NCBI RefSeq assembly: GCF_016862315.1
Contig: NZ_BOMS01000043.1
Location: forward strand, 1 to 64,000
Length of the DNA: 64,000 bases
Direction: 5' to 3'
DNA from: Actinoplanes palleronii
GTDB lineage: Bacteria; Actinomycetota; Actinomycetes; Mycobacteriales; Micromonosporaceae
The first letter of the stretch is position 1; each line of letters starts with the position of its first letter. Below the pieces are notes generated by a model. That model was not told the DNA's origin. It searched no databases and worked only from the letters and a program-made list of their open reading frames with translations. Position numbers and translations under genes: made by a program. Positions 52,226-60,690 of the stretch are shown one piece after another.

Positions 52226-53290
52226 CTACCCTACGGCCCGGACCGCACTCGCCGCGCTGCCCGGCGATGACCCGAACCAGTGCCGGGACTCGCCGAACCA
52301 CGGATGCCGCCGCAGCTGTGCCCATCGGCCACCGCTGCGAACCGGGCTGACCTCGGTGCCGGGCGCGCGGACCGCTTCGTCGGCCGCCTCCGGCAGGGTG
52401 CGCATACCCTCGGCGACCGGCACCGGGGGACGGTCGTCCTCGCCCAGGGCAGCCATCACCGTCGGCATCATCACGGCCGCAGCTCGTGCGTACCCCTCCG
52501 CGGACGGGTGGAAACGGTCCGAGCCGTACATCCGGGCCGGATTCGCCTCGAACATCGGGCCGAGCAGGTTGCCGAGTGAGACCGTCCGGCCGCCGGCGCC
52601 GACCACGGCGATCGTCTGCGCGGCGGCGAGCTGGCGGCTCCAGCGCCGGGCCAGCCAGCGCAGCGGCGGCTTGATCGGCTGGATCGCGCCGATGTCCGGG
52701 CAGGTGCCGACGACGACCCGGCAGCCGGCTTCGCGCAGCCGGCGTACCGCGTCGCCGAGGTGCCGGACCGCGTCGTCGCGGGCCGAGATGTGGGTGACGT
52801 CGTTGCCGCCGATCATGATGATCGCGATGCTCGGCTGGTGCTCCAGCGCCGTGTCGACCTGCCAGGGCAGCCCGGACGAGACCGAGCCGACCACGGCCAG
52901 CCGGTGCAGCTGGACCGGGCGGTGCAGGCGGCGGGAGATGCCGGTGGCGAAGAGCGCGCCGGGGGTCTCCCGGGGGCGGTGCACGCCGTACCCGGCCGCT
53001 GTCGAGTCGCCGAGGATCACCAGGCTGAGTGGCTTGCCGTGGAACTTCGCGCCGTAGACGCCGTCGCCGCGGGGCGGGGGCGCCTCGGCCATCGGGATGA
53101 TCCGGCGGGCGGCGGAGGCCTGCCGCATCAGCAGGCCGGCCGAGAGCGCGGTCACGCCGGCGAGCGTGCCGGTGACCTGGCCGGCGATCCGCCCGGCGGC
53201 CCGAAGTCGCTTTCGGTCCTCGGCGCTGAGTCCGGTGAATCGGCGCCGGGTGTTGCTGATGGTGCCGTTGTTGTGGAAAGTGCTGTTCAC
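52226..53290 (-). CDS. SGNH/GDSL hydrolase
   Basis: A 354-residue hydrolase. A basic N-terminus and a weak hydrophobic segment (~38-58) precede SGNH blocks LVILGDSTAAGYG, AVVGSVSSG, IIMIGGNDVTHIS and YGSDRFHPSAEGY. The C-terminal ~60 residues form a Pro/Arg-rich tail absent from the paralogue. I start at GTG 53290, preceded by GAGGGA; the much longer in-frame reading to 55318 is antisense to the cystathionine beta-synthase gene. Confidence 0.87.
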   Translation of the reverse strand: MNSTFHNNGTISNTRRRFTGLSAEDRKRLRAAGRIAGQVTGTLAGVTALSAGLLMRQASAARRIIPMAEAPPPRGDGVYGAKFHGKPLSLVILGDSTAAGYGVHRPRETPGALFATGISRRLHRPVQLHRLAVVGSVSSGLPWQVDTALEHQPSIAIIMIGGNDVTHISARDDAVRHLGDAVRRLREAGCRVVVGTCPDIGAIQPIKPPLRWLARRWSRQLAAAQTIAVVGAGGRTVSLGNLLGPMFEANPARMYGSDRFHPSAEGYARAAAVMMPTVMAALGEDDRPPVPVAEGMRTLPEAADEAVRAPGTEVSPVRSGGRWAQLRRHPWFGESRHWFGSSPGSAASAVRAVG

Positions 53291-53473
53291 AGTGTCCCTC
53301 GCTGTCGTCCGAAGGGAACCATCCGGCCCGGCGTCCGTACTCCGGGGTGGTGGAGAACGTTCCGGCACGGCCAAGATCGGCACCTGGCGTCGGGATTCGA
53401 GGCTAACTCGTGGCCGCGAGGGGCAATCATGGCGTACCCAAGTCATGCTGGAGTTGCGGAAAGGGGAACAGAC

Positions 53474-53818
53474 ATGGCCAAAACTCTGAAACGTGCGGCG
53501 GCGTTCACCGCGCTCGGTCGCGCCCTGATGTCGGGCGCCCGGGGCGGACCGTCGATGGGCACGCGGCTCGCCGCACTCCCGCGGATGCTCAAGGCAACCG
53601 CCAAGGGTCAGTACGACGGTGGTATGCGGGTGGCGCTGATGGCAGCCGCCACGGCGTACGTGATCTCGCCGATCGACGCCGTACCGGAGGCCTTTCTCTG
53701 GGTTTTCGGTCTGGTCGACGACGCGGTCGCGGTGACCTGGCTCGCGGGCACCATGCTCGCCGAGACCGAACGGTTCCTGGAGTGGGAGAGAGCGACGAAG
53801 CCCGCCGTCGTACGCTGA
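53474..53818 (+). CDS. DUF1232 (YkvA-like) small membrane protein
   Basis: A 114-residue protein with the DUF1232 hairpin of two helices: MRVALMAAATAYVISPIDAVPEAFLWVFGLVDDAVAVTWLAGTML, where YxxSPIDxxPE is the signature. Function unknown. The ATG at 53474 follows AAGGGGAAC. The stop is 3 bp before the cystathionine beta-synthase start, so the two are probably co-transcribed. Confidence 0.85.
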   Translation: MAKTLKRAAAFTALGRALMSGARGGPSMGTRLAALPRMLKATAKGQYDGGMRVALMAAATAYVISPIDAVPEAFLWVFGLVDDAVAVTWLAGTMLAETERFLEWERATKPAVVR

Positions 53819-53821
53819 AGC

Positions 53822-55180
53822 GTGCGCTATTACGACAACGTGGTCGAGATCATCGGCAATACCCCGCTGGTCCGATTGAACAGCGTGACCGAGGGCATCA
53901 GTGCCACCGTGCTGGCCAAGGTCGAGTACATGAACCCCGGCGGCTCGGTCAAGGACCGGATCGCGCTGCGGATGGTGGAGGACGCCGAGAAGGCGGGCCT
54001 GCTCAAGCCGGGCGGGACGATCGTCGAGCCGACCAGTGGCAACACCGGGGTCGGCTTGGCCCTCGTCGCGCAGCTGCGGGGTTACAAGTGCGTCTTCGTC
54101 TGCCCGGACAAGGTCAGCGAAGACAAGCAGAACGTGTTGCGGGCCTACGGCGCTGAGGTCGTGGTCTGCCCGACCGCGGTCGCACCCGAGGACCCGCGTT
54201 CCTACTACAACGTGTCCGCCCAGCTGACCCGGGACATCCCGGGTGCCTGGAAACCGGATCAGTACAGCAACCCGGCCAACCCCCGTTCGCACTACGAGCA
54301 GACCGGTCCGGAGCTCTGGGAGCAGACCGACGGCAAGATCACCCACTTCGTGGCGGGGGTCGGCACCGGCGGCACGATCACCGGCGTCGGGCAGTACCTC
54401 AAGGAGCATGGCAACGTCCGAGTGATCGGTGCCGACCCGGAGGGCTCGGTCTACTCCGGCGGCACCGGCCGGCCGTACCTGGTCGAGGGCGTCGGCGAGG
54501 ACTTCTGGCCGACGGCGTACGACCAGACCGTCACCGACGAGGTGATCGAGGTCAGCGACTCGGACTCCTTCGAGATGACCCGGCGCCTGGCCCGCGAGGA
54601 GGGGCTGCTGGTCGGCGGCTCGTGCGGGATGGCCGTGGTGGCCGCGCTGGAGGTGGCCCGCAAGGCCGGTCCGGACGACGTCATCGTGGTGCTGCTCCCG
54701 GACGGCGGCCGCGGCTATCTCTCGAAGATCTTCAACGACAAGTGGATGGCCCGGTACGGGTTCCTGCGCACCCCCGGCGACTCGCCCACCGTCGCCGACG
54801 CGCTGGCCGCCAAGAGCGCGGAGATCCCGCCGCTGATCCACGTGCACCCGACCGAGACGGTGCGCGACGCGATCGACTACATGCGGGAGTACGGCGTCAG
54901 CCAGCTCCCGGTCCTTAAGGCCGAACCGCCGGTGGTCACCGGCGAGGTGGCCGGTTCGATCTCGGAGAAGGCGTTGCTGGACGCGCTGTTCACCGGGCAG
55001 GCCCACCTGCACGACACGATCGAGCGCCACATGAGCGAGCCGCTGCCGATGATCGGTGGCGGGGAGAAGGTCGGCGAGGCGGTCGGTCTGCTGGAGAAGT
55101 CGGACGCCGCGATGGTCCTCGTCGACGGCAAGCCGGCGGGCGTCCTGACCCGTCAGGACCTGCTCGCCCACCTGAGCTGA
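53822..55180 (+). CDS. Cystathionine beta-synthase
   Basis: A 452-residue PLP enzyme joining serine and homocysteine to cystathionine. The PLP lysine is in YMNPGGSVKDRIALRM, the phosphate-binding loop is GTGGTITG, and TSGNTGVGLA is the substrate loop. Two CBS domains follow from ~335 (VADALAAKSAEIPPLIHVHPTETVRDAIDYMREYGVSQLPV; then DTIERHMSEPLPMI), which in other enzymes sense SAM or AMP. The start is GTG 53822. Together with the cystathionine gamma-synthase at the window end it supports transsulfuration. Confidence 0.94.
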   Translation: MRYYDNVVEIIGNTPLVRLNSVTEGISATVLAKVEYMNPGGSVKDRIALRMVEDAEKAGLLKPGGTIVEPTSGNTGVGLALVAQLRGYKCVFVCPDKVSEDKQNVLRAYGAEVVVCPTAVAPEDPRSYYNVSAQLTRDIPGAWKPDQYSNPANPRSHYEQTGPELWEQTDGKITHFVAGVGTGGTITGVGQYLKEHGNVRVIGADPEGSVYSGGTGRPYLVEGVGEDFWPTAYDQTVTDEVIEVSDSDSFEMTRRLAREEGLLVGGSCGMAVVAALEVARKAGPDDVIVVLLPDGGRGYLSKIFNDKWMARYGFLRTPGDSPTVADALAAKSAEIPPLIHVHPTETVRDAIDYMREYGVSQLPVLKAEPPVVTGEVAGSISEKALLDALFTGQAHLHDTIERHMSEPLPMIGGGEKVGEAVGLLEKSDAAMVLVDGKPAGVLTRQDLLAHLS

Positions 55181-55195
55181 CCGGCGCCCTTCCGC

Positions 55196-55257
55196 CGACC
55201 GAGCGTGGGGAGTTGTGGTGCGATCCGCACCGCAACTCCCCACGCTCGGTCGTTTTT
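55196..55257 (+). terminator. Very strong terminator after cystathionine beta-synthase
   Basis: A 20-bp perfect stem (55196-55215 with 55233-55252) is extended after one unpaired base by GGTGCG/CGCACC with loop ATC, and is followed by TTTTT. It is the best intrinsic terminator in the window. Confidence 0.93.
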
Positions 55258-55433
55258 CCGTTGATGCCGGTGGATCGACCGCCGGCGGCGAGCGCGGCCA
55301 CCGGGGCACAGTGGACATCGCCAGTTACAGATAGTCGCCGCAATCGCACAGACAGTCCGACCAGGGAATGGCCCGGTGCGGTTGTATGTGTCGTGACGGA
55401 GCTATGAGCCACTCCCGGACGAAGGAGCAGGGG

Positions 55434-55727
55434 ATGGTCGACGTCGACGAGGCGGCGCCTGCCGACATCGTGGATCGCCTGCTGTGGCGCGACGCGCAGC
55501 AGATGCTCGGCCGCCATCTCGGTGCCGGCCACGACGGCAATTGTGTCTGGTGTGGACAGCGCTGGCCCTGCTCGGCCCGCCGGCTGGCGGAGCGTGCGGA
55601 CGCGGTGTCCCGCCGCCCCTGGCGTGAGGCCTGGACCCTGCGGCATGACCTGAACAGTCTGCCGGCCGCGATGACCGATCGCGGTCGCGCGGATCGCAAT
55701 CACCCCTATCGGAGGTACGCCGACTGA
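55434..55727 (+). CDS. Small Cys-containing actinobacterial protein
   Basis: A 97-residue soluble protein. A helical N-terminal part (DIVDRLLWRDAQQMLGRHL) leads into HDGNCVWCGQRWPCSARRLAERA, a His/Cys cluster that could bind zinc, and an Arg-rich end. No named family recognised. I start at ATG 55434, six bases after AAGGAG; ATG 55404 is possible but lacks a ribosome site. Confidence 0.7.
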   Translation: MVDVDEAAPADIVDRLLWRDAQQMLGRHLGAGHDGNCVWCGQRWPCSARRLAERADAVSRRPWREAWTLRHDLNSLPAAMTDRGRADRNHPYRRYAD

Positions 55728-56221
55728 CCCCACGACTTGGACGTCGCCGACGAGCTTGACCGTCCCCCGGCAAGTCTTGGCTTCCCGGCCCGGCGAACGT
55801 CTCCCGGCGGTGAAGCCGGTGCGCCCCGCCAGCGTTCCGGCATTCCCGCCACCCAAGCCCGCTTCTGAACCGGATCACGGACCGACACGCCTCCGTCGGT
55901 CCGCGCCTCCGGCCAGGCGCACCGGTTCGAGCGGGGCGGTTGGCGGGAGCGCGTGACCACAGGTTCCCCCGCATTCACTCGGTCACGCGTTCCCGCCCAA
56001 CCAGCTGGTTATTTTCTTGCAGGCACCAACGGCAAGATCAAATTCAAGATCTTGATGTCGTGCGTCCGCCGGGGTACAGATCGCCGCTCCCGCCGGGACC
56101 CTTCCGGTCTTTGCTGGCCGCTGGCGCGTCCAGAACGCAAAGCCCTCCAGGGCGACGTCCGCGCTCCGTCCCGCTCACCCCACAACCCCACCCGGCCTGC
56201 CCCCGCTGCGCACGCCGCCGG
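55728..56221. other. Gene-free 494-bp tract
   Basis: No supported gene. The tract holds an imperfect ~21-bp inverted repeat (55938-55958 with 55981-56002) and a more AT-rich patch at 56008-56060 with CAAGATC/GATCTTG. It lies downstream of two convergent genes. Confidence 0.5.
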
Positions 56222-56725
56222 TCAGAAGGGGTGGGAGTAGCGCAACTGGGGGGCGGGGATGCCGCCGACCGGCTCCTCCCGGGTGCCGCCGTCAGGTTTC
56301 CAGCCGCCGTTCTCGTAGAACGTGCGGGCGATCCGGTTGTCGGTGAGCACCCAGAGGACCGCGTGGTCGCCGCCGAAGCCGGGCAGCTCGGCCAGGGCGC
56401 GGATCATCAGGGCCCGGCCCACGCCGGTGCCGACCAGCGGGGGTTCGACGTGGATCGCATACAGCTCGGCGGCACCCGGAGTGTCGCTGAGCCCGATGTA
56501 GCTGAACCCGGCCAGTCGCCCGTCGACCTCCGCGATCGTCATCCGGTGGGTCTCCTGCTCCCAGCGGAAGCGCTCGGACCACCACTCGCCGAAGGCCTCG
56601 GCGGACCGGGCCGCGAGCTCCTCGGCCGGCAGGAAGCCGGAATAGGCGTCCACCCGGGAGCGCCGGTGCAGGGCGCCGACCCCGATCGGATCGGCCTCGG
56701 TCGCGGGACGCAGCAGCACGCTCAT
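56222..56725 (-). CDS. GNAT family N-acetyltransferase
   Basis: A 167-residue acetyltransferase with LRPATEADPIGVGALHRRSRVDAYSGFLPAEEL at the N-terminus, acetyl-CoA-binding region ELYAIHVEPPLVGTGVGRALMIRALAEL, and final strand LWVLTDNRIARTFYENGGWKPDG. Substrate unknown. It stands 107 bp downstream of rnz on the same strand. Confidence 0.9.
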   Translation of the reverse strand: MSVLLRPATEADPIGVGALHRRSRVDAYSGFLPAEELAARSAEAFGEWWSERFRWEQETHRMTIAEVDGRLAGFSYIGLSDTPGAAELYAIHVEPPLVGTGVGRALMIRALAELPGFGGDHAVLWVLTDNRIARTFYENGGWKPDGGTREEPVGGIPAPQLRYSHPF

Positions 56726-56832
56726 GCCGACGACGCTAGCCGAACCCCGGTGTCAGCACGGTGTCAGCGACGGCCGGGAACTCGGCGACAGCCGGGACAC
56801 GCAGCGCCGCCCGAGAAGGCGGGCCGGGAGGC

Positions 56833-57726
56833 TCAGCGGCGGCCGGGGAGCGGGATCCGCTGCAGGTCCTCGGCGATCACTATTGGTCCGTCGAACTCCT
56901 TGCGGGCCTCGTCGAGGAACGCCGACGGGTCCGGGTACCGCTGCGAGAAGTGGGTCAGGACCAGCTGGCGCACGCCGCATTCACGCGCCACCGCGGCGGC
57001 CTGGCCGGCGGTCAGGTGACCCACCTGGGCGGCCATCTCGGCGTCCTCGGCCAGGAACGTCGACTCGATCACCAGCAGGTCCACGCCCTGTGCCAGCGCG
57101 AACACGTTGTCGCACAGTCCGGTGTCCATCACGAACGCCACGCTCTGCCCGGGCCGGGCCGCGCTCACCTGCTCCAGGGTCACGTCGCCGGATCGGCCGG
57201 TGCGCTGCAGTTCGCCCACCGCCGGGCCGCTGATCCCGTACGACGTGAGCAGCTCGGGCACCATCCGGCGGGAGTCCGGTTCGGTCAGCCGGTACCCGTA
57301 CGTCTCGATGGAATGCCGAAGGGGCAGCGCCGTGAGGCGCCCCGCGGACGTCTCCACGGCGAATCCCGCGCTCACCGGGGCCGCGACGATCTCGGCGTTG
57401 TCCCAGTAGCTGGTGGCGTGCCGGAGCCGGTCGTAGAACTCCTGGCCACCGGCCGGGTAGTGCACGGCGACCGGATGCGGCACCCGGTCCAGCGAGATCC
57501 GTTGCAGGATGCCGGGCAGGCCGAGGCTGTGATCGCCGTGGAAGTGCGTGATGCAGATCCGCCGGAGCGGGGTGACGGCGACGCCGGCCATCAGCATCTG
57601 CCGCTGGGTGCCCTCGCCCGGGTCGAAGAGGATCACCTCGTCGTCGAAGCGGAGCAGGTAGCCGTTGTGGTTGCGGTGCCGGGTGGGCACCTGGCTCGCG
57701 CTGCCGAGCACGACCAACTCACGCAT
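56833..57726 (-). CDS. rnz: Ribonuclease Z (metallo-beta-lactamase fold)
   Basis: A 297-residue zinc hydrolase that trims tRNA 3' trailers. It begins [27 protein letters not shown], as most actinobacterial RNase Z, and has the metal motif [18 protein letters not shown] (HxHxDH), [10 protein letters not shown] (metal Asp) and [11 protein letters not shown] start at ATG 57726 because GGGAGAG precedes it; an in-frame ATG at 57786 would add 20 residues but has no ribosome site. A ~230-nt leader with a tiny coding unit lies upstream. Confidence 0.9.
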   Translation of the reverse strand: MRELVVLGSASQVPTRHRNHNGYLLRFDDEVILFDPGEGTQRQMLMAGVAVTPLRRICITHFHGDHSLGLPGILQRISLDRVPHPVAVHYPAGGQEFYDRLRHATSYWDNAEIVAAPVSAGFAVETSAGRLTALPLRHSIETYGYRLTEPDSRRMVPELLTSYGISGPAVGELQRTGRSGDVTLEQVSAARPGQSVAFVMDTGLCDNVFALAQGVDLLVIESTFLAEDAEMAAQVGHLTAGQAAAVARECGVRQLVLTHFSQRYPDPSAFLDEARKEFDGPIVIAEDLQRIPLPGRR

Positions 57727-57821
57727 CAGATCTCTCCCGGACATGAAGCGACCCCCGGGGACTTCCATGATCTCCTGAGAGGTCATGGTCCGGTCGGACA
57801 AGGCCGGATCCCCGGGGGTCG

Positions 57822-57909
57822 GGTGGCTGTCTGGTGCTCGCCGGCCGTTGCCACACGGTCTCGACGTCAATACAGAGCTGTCAAGGACAGCGGCTAGCGG
57901 ACAGCCACC
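57822..57909 (-). promoter_or_regulatory. Candidate leader-peptide attenuator of rnz
   Basis: On the minus strand, segment A (GGTGGCTGTC, 57909-57900, the end of the leader peptide codons) is fully complementary to segment C (GACAGCCACC, 57831-57822). Between them, hairpin B (GCTGTC-CTT-GACAGC, 57891-57877) shares sequence with both, so A:C, A:B and B:B pairings exclude each other. That is the layout of ribosome-controlled attenuation. The signal sensed is unknown. Confidence 0.55.
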
Positions 57910-57932
57910 TCACGAGTCCCGTTGCTATACAA
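57894..57932 (-). CDS. 12-residue leader peptide upstream of rnz
   Basis: TTG 57932 to TAG 57894 encodes (M/L)[12 protein letters not shown] near-perfect ribosome site, GAGGAGG, lies 10 bases upstream, stronger than those of most full genes here. The last codons form one arm of alternative RNA structures with the downstream leader. Too short to judge by homology; supported by the ribosome site and RNA pairing only. Confidence 0.5.
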   Translation of the reverse strand: MYSNGTREVAVR

Positions 57933-57964
57933 CTTCGGACCACCTCCTCTCACGTGTACGGCCA

Positions 57965-57993
57965 CGTTAACCATCCGGCGCGGCGGCCGCCAA
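57965..57993 (-). promoter_or_regulatory. Candidate promoter of rnz leader
   Basis: Reading the minus strand, TTGGCG (57993-57988) and TTAACG (57970-57965) are spaced by 17 bp, close to a vegetative sigma-factor promoter. It would start transcription just before the leader-peptide ribosome site. Confidence 0.45.
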
Positions 57994-58006
57994 CGCTTTT
58001 AAATCA

Positions 58007-58951
58007 CTAGAGGCGAGGGAATACGTGCGGTCCGGATTCGGTGCTCTCGACCACGAGTGAGGCCGGTCCGACGAGCTGCGGGTCGGGCCGCCCGACCACT
58101 TCCTCGTCCTTGCCGGTGTAGTCGAAACGGTGCAGCACGTGCCGCATCGCCTCGAGCCGGGCGCGCTTCTTGTCGTTGCTCTTCACCACGGTCCACGGCG
58201 CGTCGGCGGTGTCGGTGTAGAAGAACATCGCCTCCTTGGCCTCGGTGTAGTCGTCCCACTTGTCCAGCGACTCGAGGTCCATCGGGGAGAGCTTCCACTG
58301 CCGGACCGGGTCGACCTGCCGGATCGCGAACCGGGTGTGCTGCTCCTTCTGGGTCACCGAGAACCAGAACTTGACCATGTTGATGCCGGAGAGGACCAGC
58401 ATCCGCTCCAGTTCCGGGGTCTGCCTCAGGAACTCCAGGTACTCCTTGCGGGTGCAGAAGCCCATCACCCGCTCGACGCCGGCCCGGTTGTACCAGGACC
58501 GGTCGAAGAGCACGATCTCACCGGCGGACGGCAGGTGCTTGACGTACCGCTGGTAATACCACTGGGTGCTCTCGCGCTGGTTCGGCTTCTCCAGCGCCAC
58601 CACCGAGGCGCCCCGCGGGTTCAGGTGCTCCATGAAGCGCTTGATGGTGCCGCCCTTGCCGGCCGCGTCCCGGCCCTCGAAGAGGATCACCAGGCGCTCA
58701 CCGGTCTCCTTGCACCAGTTCTGCAGCTTCAGCAGCTCGATCTGGAGCAGCCGCTTGTGGTGGTCGTACTCGACCCGGGACAGCCGCTCGTCGTACGGGT
58801 AGTCCTCGCGCCAGGTGTCCACCGGGGTGCCGTCGGCCATCAGCAGTTTCGGGTCGTCGTCCTCGTCGTCAACGACCCGGTAGCCGTTGAGCTCGGTGAT
58901 CGGCCCCTGGTACGGGTGGGTGACCGCTTCATCGTAGGGATCAGTGCTCAT
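58007..58951 (-). CDS. ppk2: Polyphosphate kinase 2
   Basis: A 314-residue PPK2 that moves phosphate between polyphosphate and nucleotides. Walker A is ILFEGRDAAGKGGTIKR (~89-105), Walker B is IVLFDRSWYNRAGVERVMGF, and GINMVKFWFSVTQKEQHTRF with WDDYTEAKEAMFFYTD covers the lid and base-binding regions. It is a single-domain form. The CYTH-CHAD gene ends 3 bp before its start, so both are expressed together. Confidence 0.95.
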   Translation of the reverse strand: MSTDPYDEAVTHPYQGPITELNGYRVVDDEDDDPKLLMADGTPVDTWREDYPYDERLSRVEYDHHKRLLQIELLKLQNWCKETGERLVILFEGRDAAGKGGTIKRFMEHLNPRGASVVALEKPNQRESTQWYYQRYVKHLPSAGEIVLFDRSWYNRAGVERVMGFCTRKEYLEFLRQTPELERMLVLSGINMVKFWFSVTQKEQHTRFAIRQVDPVRQWKLSPMDLESLDKWDDYTEAKEAMFFYTDTADAPWTVVKSNDKKRARLEAMRHVLHRFDYTGKDEEVVGRPDPQLVGPASLVVESTESGPHVFPRL

Positions 58952-58954
58952 GTC

Positions 58955-60391
58955 TCACGCCTTTGCAAGCCATCGACGGACTCTCTTACGCCGTGACGCC
59001 CGCACCAGTGCGGGGACAGCGACGAGAGTCTCCTTACCCACAGCCTCCTGTCGACCGTAGAGCACGCCGAAATGGAAACTGTCCGGCCCGATTTCATGCA
59101 ATGTTTCCCTGGCGATGAACGAGTCCTGATGCGCGCCCAGCCCGTCCTGCAGAGCGGTCAGTGCCTTGACGAGTTGCTTGGCGGGTCTGCCGGACTCCGG
59201 AGCGACCAGTTCGACCGCGTACCGGGCCTGCTTGTACTTCTTGCGGGCCGCGTGCAGCTCCTCGTCGACGCCGCTGGCGACCGCGGCGTCCAGCCGGTCG
59301 TCGGCCTTGCCGAGCACCTTGCCGGCCCGGCGCTCCGGGGTGCGGTCGGCCGGCAGCGGCTGGTCGGCCAGCGCGTCGATCCGGTCCAACAGGTCGAGGT
59401 AGCGGTCCGACGCGAGGGCGGTGACCAGCTCCTCGCGACCCTTGGCCACCCGGTGCTCCAGGGCGGTGCGGATCCGCCGGGCGGCCGGCTCGAACTCGGG
59501 ACCGGACTCGTTGATGCCGGACAGCAGCTTCTGTTCCAGCACCTGCGGGTCACGGACCGCGCCGAGCATGCCGGCCAGCCAGCGCAGCTCGTCACTGAGC
59601 TCGGTGACGTCCTTCTCCGGGAACCACCGCCGGAAGCTCTTCAGGGTGCTGCGCAGCCGCCGGGTGGCGACCCGCATCTTGTGAACGGCCTCCTCCTCAC
59701 CACGCTGGGCGGCAGGGTCGTAGCCGGTGATCGCGTCGCGCTGCTCCCGGACGTACCGGGAAACGGGGTTGACCTTGATCTTGTCGGCCTCGAGCCGATC
59801 GGTCTCGAGCCGGCCGGACAGCGCACGGGCCACTTTGGACGGACCTGCCGCGAGGCTGGCACCCGCCTTGAGCAGCACCTTCTCGACAGCGTCGAGGGTC
59901 TTCTCGTCACCGTCAACGAGTTCCACCTCGATCTCCTGCCACGCGCTGTGATCGTCGCCGGAGTCGGCGCGGACCTGGTCCTGGGCGATCAGGGCCAGGG
60001 TGCGGCCCTTCTTGTCCAGCAGCGGGGTCTCCACCCGGTGCGTGCGGAGCCGGGCCACCGGCGCGAGCGGGCGGCGCCGCACGATGGTCCGGACCAGGTC
60101 GCGCAGCTCGCCGGGCACGTCGTCGCCGGCACCGGACATCCGGTGCTCCTTGCGCCCGTCACCGTCACCGGGCGTCTTGAGATGCCAGCCGGCGTCGTGG
60201 CCGCCGGACCGGCGTCGAAGGGTCCGCCGGTTTTTCATCAACCGGAGGTCCTCGGTGTCGAAGTAGGTGGCGTCGAGATCGTGCGTCTCGGCGCCGTCGA
60301 CCCGGGCGATGCCGGCCGCACCGGTCAGGTCGGGTAGCTCGAAGGTCTCGGGGACGTCGTACTTGCGTTCGGTCTCGGTGGCGGTCTCCAC
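58955..60391 (-). CDS. CYTH-CHAD domain protein
   Basis: A 478-residue protein. The CYTH domain (~1-200) starts ETERKYDVPETF (ExExK phosphate-tunnel motif) and has ATYFDTEDLRLMKNRRTLRRRSGG. The CHAD domain (~215-470) is helical, with VHKMRVATRRLRSTLKSFRRWF and EELHAARKKYKQARYAVEL carrying the conserved basic residues. CYTH enzymes hydrolyse triphosphate compounds, and CHAD binds polyphosphate granules. It starts at GTG 60391 and is coupled to ppk2, giving a polyphosphate module. Confidence 0.93.
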   Translation of the reverse strand: METATETERKYDVPETFELPDLTGAAGIARVDGAETHDLDATYFDTEDLRLMKNRRTLRRRSGGHDAGWHLKTPGDGDGRKEHRMSGAGDDVPGELRDLVRTIVRRRPLAPVARLRTHRVETPLLDKKGRTLALIAQDQVRADSGDDHSAWQEIEVELVDGDEKTLDAVEKVLLKAGASLAAGPSKVARALSGRLETDRLEADKIKVNPVSRYVREQRDAITGYDPAAQRGEEEAVHKMRVATRRLRSTLKSFRRWFPEKDVTELSDELRWLAGMLGAVRDPQVLEQKLLSGINESGPEFEPAARRIRTALEHRVAKGREELVTALASDRYLDLLDRIDALADQPLPADRTPERRAGKVLGKADDRLDAAVASGVDEELHAARKKYKQARYAVELVAPESGRPAKQLVKALTALQDGLGAHQDSFIARETLHEIGPDSFHFGVLYGRQEAVGKETLVAVPALVRASRRKRVRRWLAKA

Positions 60392-60501
60392 CCGATCAAT
60401 GGTGCCCCCCGCAGGGGCTTTGACACAGCCGAGTCTCAGGTTCTGCTGTCATCGTGGTGATCCGACCGCAGTTGTGGACCTCGGTTTTGAGGAGTGGTTG
60501 C

Positions 60502-60666
60502 ATGGAGAAGTCGGAACGTCGCCAGGTGTCCCTCGCCGGCCTTCGCCTGATCGGCGCCGGCGCGGTGCTCGGTCTGGCGCTGGTCGCGCCGATCAGCCCG
60601 GCGCAGGCCGCGCCACCCCGGGCCGATGCCGCTCCGGTCGCCGAGCACGACGCACCGGATCGCTGA
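60502..60666 (+). CDS. Small secreted peptide
   Basis: A 54-residue peptide with a clear signal sequence: charged start MEKSERRQ, hydrophobic run LRLIGAGAVLGLALVAPI and AQA cleavage site. The mature part would be only ~20 Pro/Ala/Asp-rich residues. ATG 60502 follows GAGGAG at eight bases. A perfect -35 hexamer TTGACA lies at 60420-60425, but no good -10 follows. No family recognised. Confidence 0.6.
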   Translation: MEKSERRQVSLAGLRLIGAGAVLGLALVAPISPAQAAPPRADAAPVAEHDAPDR

Positions 60667-60690
60667 CCCTTTTCCCGTACGCAGGGACGC

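Noticed and set aside
52226..55318. 1030-residue minus-strand protein
   Set aside because: Only the last 354 residues are a real SGNH hydrolase; the rest is antisense to the DUF1232 and cystathionine beta-synthase genes.
57727..57786. Formylglycine-enzyme-like motif [13 protein letters not shown] before RNase Z
   Set aside because: It resembles the start of sulfatase-modifying enzymes, but is only ~13 residues in a leader region with no ribosome site; coincidence is likely.
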